Positions 60,531 through 64,000 of a stretch of 64,000 nucleotides of DNA are shown here, in pieces; positions within the stretch are counted from its first letter, which is position 1, and each line of letters begins with the position of its first letter. This DNA comes from CAYZWU01 sp964482235. Its GTDB lineage: Bacteria > Planctomycetota > B15-G4 > CAYZWU01. Under the pieces are notes generated by a model that did no database searches, was not told the origin of the DNA, and saw only the letters and a list, made by a program, of their open reading frames with translations. The stretch is taken from assembly GCA_964482235.1 (NCBI GenBank), contig CAYZWU010000019.1, positions 1 through 64,000 on the forward strand, given 5' to 3'. Both the position numbers and the translations under genes were made by a program.

Positions 60531-60776
60531 AATTGTCATTCCAATAATATTTTCATTCCGAATTAATGTCTTGCTGGATGCATGCAGGCCGCTTATGTTA
60601 AGTCTCGATTTTTTCTGATTTACTCACGTCGAAGCGTCTGTCAACCAGGCGGGACGTCGACAAGACAGCGGTGATCAACGGTAAAGCAGTCCCTATTCCG
60701 GATGCCCGGGGGGAGGGAAGCATCTCCCTGCCCGGCTGCCGGAACTGCATGGATACGAGCTATCTGGAGGAGAAAG

Positions 60777-63479
60777 ATGCCAAAGTATATCTACACGTTC
60801 GGTAACGGCAAGGCCGAGGGTGACGCCAAGATGAAGGAACTTCTCGGTGGAAAGGGAGCCAACCTGGCCGAGATGGCCAGCCTTGGTATTCCCGTACCCG
60901 CCGGATTCACGATCACGACCCAGGTCTGCACCTATTTCTACAAGAACAACAAGTCCTACCCGAAGGGCTTCGAGAAGTCGGTGGCCTCGTCGATTGCCAA
61001 GACCGAGAAGATCATGAATGCCAAGTTCGGCGATCCCGCCAACCCGCTCCTCGTCTCCGTCCGCTCGGGCGCCCGTCTCAGCATGCCCGGCATGATGGAG
61101 ACGGTTCTGAACATCGGTCTGACGGAGAAGACCGCCAAGGGCCTCATCAAGAAGATGGGCAACGAGCGGTTCGTCTGGGACGCCTACCGCCGCCTGATCA
61201 TGATGTACGCCGACGTGGTGATGGAGAAGGCCGCCGGCGTCTCTCCCGCGGGAGGCCAGGGGATCCGGCTCCTGATGGAGCACGAGATGGAAGCGCTCAA
61301 GAGAACGCGCGGCGTGTCCGAGGATACCGACCTGACGGCCGAGGACCTCAAGGCCCTGGTGAAGACCTTCAAGCAGCTGATCCGCAAGCACTTCAAGAAG
61401 AGCTTCCCCGACGATCCCTGGAAGCAGCTCTGGGGCGGGATCGGCGCCGTCTTCCATTCGTGGAACGGCAAGCGCGCCATCGCCTACAGGCGGATCGAGG
61501 GCATTCCGGACGAATGGGGCACCGCAACGAACGTCCAGGCGATGGTCTTCGGCAACACGGGCGACGCCAGCGCCACGGGCGTGGCTTTCACCAGGAACCC
61601 CGCCACGGGCGAGAACCGCTTCTTCGGCGAGTGGCTCCCCAACGCCCAGGGCGAGGACGTGGTGGCCGGCATCCGGACGCCGCGGCCGATCAACAAGGCG
61701 GGCAAGTCCGATGCCACCCGCGACCTGCTCAGCCTCGAGGAGGCGATGCCCGAGCTGTACGACGAGCTCGATACGATCCAGAAGAAGCTGGAGCGCCACT
61801 ACCGCGACATGCAGGACCTCGAGTTCACCATCGAGGAGGGACGGCTCTGGCTTCTCCAGACCAGGACGGGAAAGCGCACCAGCACGGCGGCGATCAGGAT
61901 GGCGATGGAGATGCTCGAGGAGAAGCTGATCACCAAGAAGACGGCGCTCCTGCGAGTCCAGCCGACGCAGCTCGACGAGCTCCTGCACCCCACGGTGGAT
62001 CCCAAGGGGGAGAAGAACGTCATTCCCATCGCCCGCGGACTTCCTGCAGGACCGGGCGGCGGCACGGGGCAGATCTGCTTCACGGCCGACGACGCGGAAA
62101 AGGCCGCGATGGAAGGCAAGAAGGTCGTCCTCGTCCGGCACGAGACGTCCCCCGAAGACGTGCACGGCATGAAGGTCGCCGAGGCGATCCTCACGGCCAA
62201 GGGCGGGATGACCAGCCACGCCGCCCTGGTAGCCAGGGGCTGGGGCAAGTGCTGCATCGTCGGCTGCTCCGCTCTCAACATCGAGCTCGAGGCCCGGAAG
62301 ATCTATGCCGGCGGCCGGGTCTTCTCCGAGGGCGACTGGATCACCCTCAACGGCACCAAGGGCCTGGTCTACGAGGGAAAGATCGCTCTCAAGGAGCCTG
62401 ATCTGGATAAAAACCCCCACTATTCCGAGCTCATGGCGATCGCCGACGAGGTTCGCACGCTCGGTATCCGGACGAACGCCGACCAGCCGGGCGATGCGGC
62501 CAAGGCCCGCGCCTTCGGCGCCGAGGGGATCGGACTCTGCCGCACGGAGCACATGTTCTTCGGTCCGGACCGCATCACCGCCATGCGCCGGATGATCGTT
62601 GCCGAGGGCGAGAATGAGCGCCGCCAGGCCCTGACCAAGCTCCTTCCCTTCCAGAGGAAAGACTTCTACGGCCTGTTGAAGGCGATGAAGGGCCTCCCGG
62701 TGACGATCCGCCTTCTCGATCCGCCTCTCCACGAGTTCATCAGCCTGAACAAGGATGAGACAATCGAGCTGGCCGAGGAGCTCGGGATTCCTCTCGCCAG
62801 GCTCGAAGCCAGGATCCAGTCGCTGCACGAGCTCAACCCGATGCTCGGACACCGCGGCTGCCGACTCGGCATCGCCTATCCCGAGATCACGGAGATGCAG
62901 GCCCGCGCCATCGCCGAGGCCGCCGCGCGGCTCACCAAGAAGAAGGTCGAGGTCTACCCCGAGATCATGATCCCCCTGGCCGGCACGGTGGCCGAATTCC
63001 GCAACCAGGCCGCCCTGGTTCGCGAGGTGGTACAGGAGGTGATGAAGAAGAAGGGTGTCACGTTCCCCTATCTCGTGGGCACGATGATCGAGATCCCGAG
63101 AGCGGCGCTCACGGCCGACGAGATCGGTGCGGAAGCCGACTTCTTCTCCTTCGGAACGAACGACCTGACCCAGACCACCTTCGGCTACTCCCGCGATGAC
63201 ATCGGCGGCTTCCTGCCCAAATACCTCGACCTCGACATCCTGCCTGCCGATCCGTTCCAGACGATCGACCAGACCGGCGTGGGCAAGCTCGTCGCCATGG
63301 GTGTCAAGAAGGGCCGGGCCGCTCGCCCCAAGCTCAAGATCGGGATCTGCGGCGAGCACGGCGGTGACCCCGAGTCGATCCGCTTCTTCCACAAGGTGAA
63401 GATGGACTACGTCTCCTGCTCCCCCTTCCGGGTGCCGATCGCCCGCCTTGCAGCGGCTCACGCCGCGACCAAGCGGTGA
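60777..63479 (+). CDS. ppdK: Pyruvate, phosphate dikinase
   Basis: PPDK interconverts pyruvate + ATP + Pi with PEP + AMP + PPi, using a swinging phosphohistidine domain. The product has 900 residues. The N-terminal ATP-grasp domain begins KYIYTFGNGKAEGDAKMKEL and LLGGKGANLAEMASLGIPVP. The phosphohistidine is His481 in GGMTSHAALVARG. The C-terminal PEP/pyruvate barrel has the catalytic Cys858 in CGEHGGDPESI. ATG 60777 follows GGAGGAG. The upstream gap (60531-60776) is AT-rich and holds no clear consensus promoter. A strong terminator follows the gene. Confidence 0.96.
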   Translation: MPKYIYTFGNGKAEGDAKMKELLGGKGANLAEMASLGIPVPAGFTITTQVCTYFYKNNKSYPKGFEKSVASSIAKTEKIMNAKFGDPANPLLVSVRSGARLSMPGMMETVLNIGLTEKTAKGLIKKMGNERFVWDAYRRLIMMYADVVMEKAAGVSPAGGQGIRLLMEHEMEALKRTRGVSEDTDLTAEDLKALVKTFKQLIRKHFKKSFPDDPWKQLWGGIGAVFHSWNGKRAIAYRRIEGIPDEWGTATNVQAMVFGNTGDASATGVAFTRNPATGENRFFGEWLPNAQGEDVVAGIRTPRPINKAGKSDATRDLLSLEEAMPELYDELDTIQKKLERHYRDMQDLEFTIEEGRLWLLQTRTGKRTSTAAIRMAMEMLEEKLITKKTALLRVQPTQLDELLHPTVDPKGEKNVIPIARGLPAGPGGGTGQICFTADDAEKAAMEGKKVVLVRHETSPEDVHGMKVAEAILTAKGGMTSHAALVARGWGKCCIVGCSALNIELEARKIYAGGRVFSEGDWITLNGTKGLVYEGKIALKEPDLDKNPHYSELMAIADEVRTLGIRTNADQPGDAAKARAFGAEGIGLCRTEHMFFGPDRITAMRRMIVAEGENERRQALTKLLPFQRKDFYGLLKAMKGLPVTIRLLDPPLHEFISLNKDETIELAEELGIPLARLEARIQSLHELNPMLGHRGCRLGIAYPEITEMQARAIAEAAARLTKKKVEVYPEIMIPLAGTVAEFRNQAALVREVVQEVMKKKGVTFPYLVGTMIEIPRAALTADEIGAEADFFSFGTNDLTQTTFGYSRDDIGGFLPKYLDLDILPADPFQTIDQTGVGKLVAMGVKKGRAARPKLKIGICGEHGGDPESIRFFHKVKMDYVSCSPFRVPIARLAAAHAATKR

Positions 63480-63504
63480 TCGCCGGACGCAATCCGAAAT
63501 GAAG

Positions 63505-63539
63505 AAAACGTCGAGCTTTCGGGCTCGACGTTTTTTTTT
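63505..63539 (+). terminator. Rho-independent terminator of ppdK
   Basis: A 12-bp perfect stem (63505-63516 with 63523-63534, core ACGTCGAGC/GCTCGACGT) with a TTTCGG loop is followed by a T run to 63539. On the minus strand the A-rich left arm gives TTTT, so it can also serve the convergent GGDEF-type gene. Confidence 0.92.
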
Positions 63540-63575
63540 CAGATGCGATGAAGGGAAGCGTGGATCTGCGCGCGA

Positions 63576-64000
63576 TCAGTCGACAACGCAGATCTGATTT
63601 CCGCCGTGCTCCCTGGCCGTGTTCAGGCCGCGGACAGCGGCGTTGAGAAAATCGTCCACCGTCCTGATGGTCGGCCGCAGACAGGAGGCGATCCCCACCG
63701 AGACACGGACCGTCACCTCATCGACCGTGTCCGTCAGATCGAAGGGACGCTCCAGGACATTGTTGAAGACCCGGTCCGCCATGGTCTTGGCCCCGTTCAG
63801 GTCGGTGGAAGGAAGAAGGAGGAGGAAGCGGGCATCCTCGATCCGCCCCACGATGTCGATGTCGCGCGACTCGCAGAGAAGGACGGATCCCACGTTCACG
63901 AGGATCTCGTTGCCGGCGTTCTTCCCCGAGGTCTGGAAGATATCGCTGAAATTGTCGATGTCCACCAGGATCAGCGAGAGGGGCGATCCGTAGCGCCGCG
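63576..64000 (-). CDS. C-terminal end of a degenerate GGDEF-domain protein (partial)
   Basis: The frame is open to the window edge, so only about 141 C-terminal residues are seen. RRYGSPLSLILVDIDNFSDI, GNEILVNVGSVL, IVGRIEDARFLLLLPSTDL and VRVSVGIASC follow the order of diguanylate cyclase domains (metal Asp in DIDNF, RYGGDEF position, later SVGIA). At the signature the motif reads EDARF instead of GG(D/E)EF, so c-di-GMP synthesis is unlikely; it may be a receptor or pseudo-enzyme. The N-terminal part lies beyond the window. Confidence 0.82.
   Translation of the reverse strand, partial: RRYGSPLSLILVDIDNFSDIFQTSGKNAGNEILVNVGSVLLCESRDIDIVGRIEDARFLLLLPSTDLNGAKTMADRVFNNVLERPFDLTDTVDEVTVRVSVGIASCLRPTIRTVDDFLNAAVRGLNTAREHGGNQICVVD

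Noticed and set aside
60693..63461. A 922-codon minus-strand frame opposite ppdK
   Set aside because: PPDK on the plus strand has every catalytic motif, a ribosome-binding site and a terminator; the opposite frame is a shadow.
1..64000. CRISPR arrays, rRNA genes, insertion sequences, toxin-antitoxin or known defence modules
   Set aside because: None was seen: no regularly spaced repeats, no transposase motifs and no paired small toxin/antitoxin genes were recognised by reading the sequence; short or diverged examples could have been missed.

Overview
The window is about 60% GC, densely coded and made mostly of chromosomal housekeeping and envelope genes. It comes from a diderm bacterium: there is an OmpA-family lipoprotein, several other lipoproteins, an LPS-core-type glycosyltransferase and a type IV pilus/type II secretion motor cluster. 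HEAT-repeat proteins, one fused to a von Willebrand A domain, an excisionase-type helix-turn-helix protein with a C-terminal membrane anchor, a formylglycine-enzyme-like/propeller lipoprotein and frequent TTG/GTG starts point to Planctomycetota or a neighbouring phylum. This is an inference from gene content; no rRNA gene is present to settle it.

Layout. 1-800: the end of an unknown membrane protein, a small ORF resembling an integrase tail, and tRNA-Leu(UAG) with its terminator. 0.8-8.5 kb: a Lon-like protease (minus), a membrane protein, an RluA-type pseudouridine synthase, a 41-residue ribosomal protein L34 gene behind a near-consensus promoter, and two divergent family-2 glycosyltransferases. 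8.5-11.5 kb: a large secreted repeat protein. 11.7-17.2 kb: a minus-strand run rny > ymdB > ispA-type prenyl synthase > nadK > truD (RNA turnover and modification, isoprenoid and NADP supply). 17.2-26 kb: envelope proteins of unknown role, a DUF2062 membrane protein fused to a lipoprotein-like domain, a HEAT protein, a Xer recombinase, a ClC channel and a TPR protein.

26-35 kb: a secreted protein with carboxypeptidase-regulatory-like repeats, an M50 site-2 protease, an MFS transporter, a secreted protein with a degenerate peptidase-like region, a TrmJ-type methyltransferase and a HEAT-VWA protein. 35.1-39.2 kb: four tightly coupled plus-strand genes: TIM-barrel isomerase/epimerase, AmgK-like sugar kinase, MurU-like nucleotidyltransferase with a C-terminal hexapeptide-like segment, and a membrane-anchored coiled-coil protein. 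39.2-46.8 kb: selB and a YhcC-type radical SAM gene diverge, followed by zinc-ribbon protein, rpoD and dnaG on the minus strand. 47-52 kb: rsmA, the formylglycine-enzyme-like propeller lipoprotein, the OmpA lipoprotein and the membrane-anchored HTH protein. 52.4-59.7 kb: pilB1 > pilT > pilB2 > pilC > sensor histidine kinase on the minus strand. 59.8-64 kb: a lipoprotein, pyruvate phosphate dikinase with a strong terminator, and the end of a degenerate GGDEF protein.

No phage, insertion sequence, CRISPR array or classical defence island was recognised. The most unusual items are the DUF2062-lipoprotein fusion with its own internal translation start, the coupled AmgK/MurU operon with two extra partners, the membrane-anchored excisionase-type HTH protein, two genes that appear to start at CTG, and an rpmH far from its usual rnpA/yidC neighbours.
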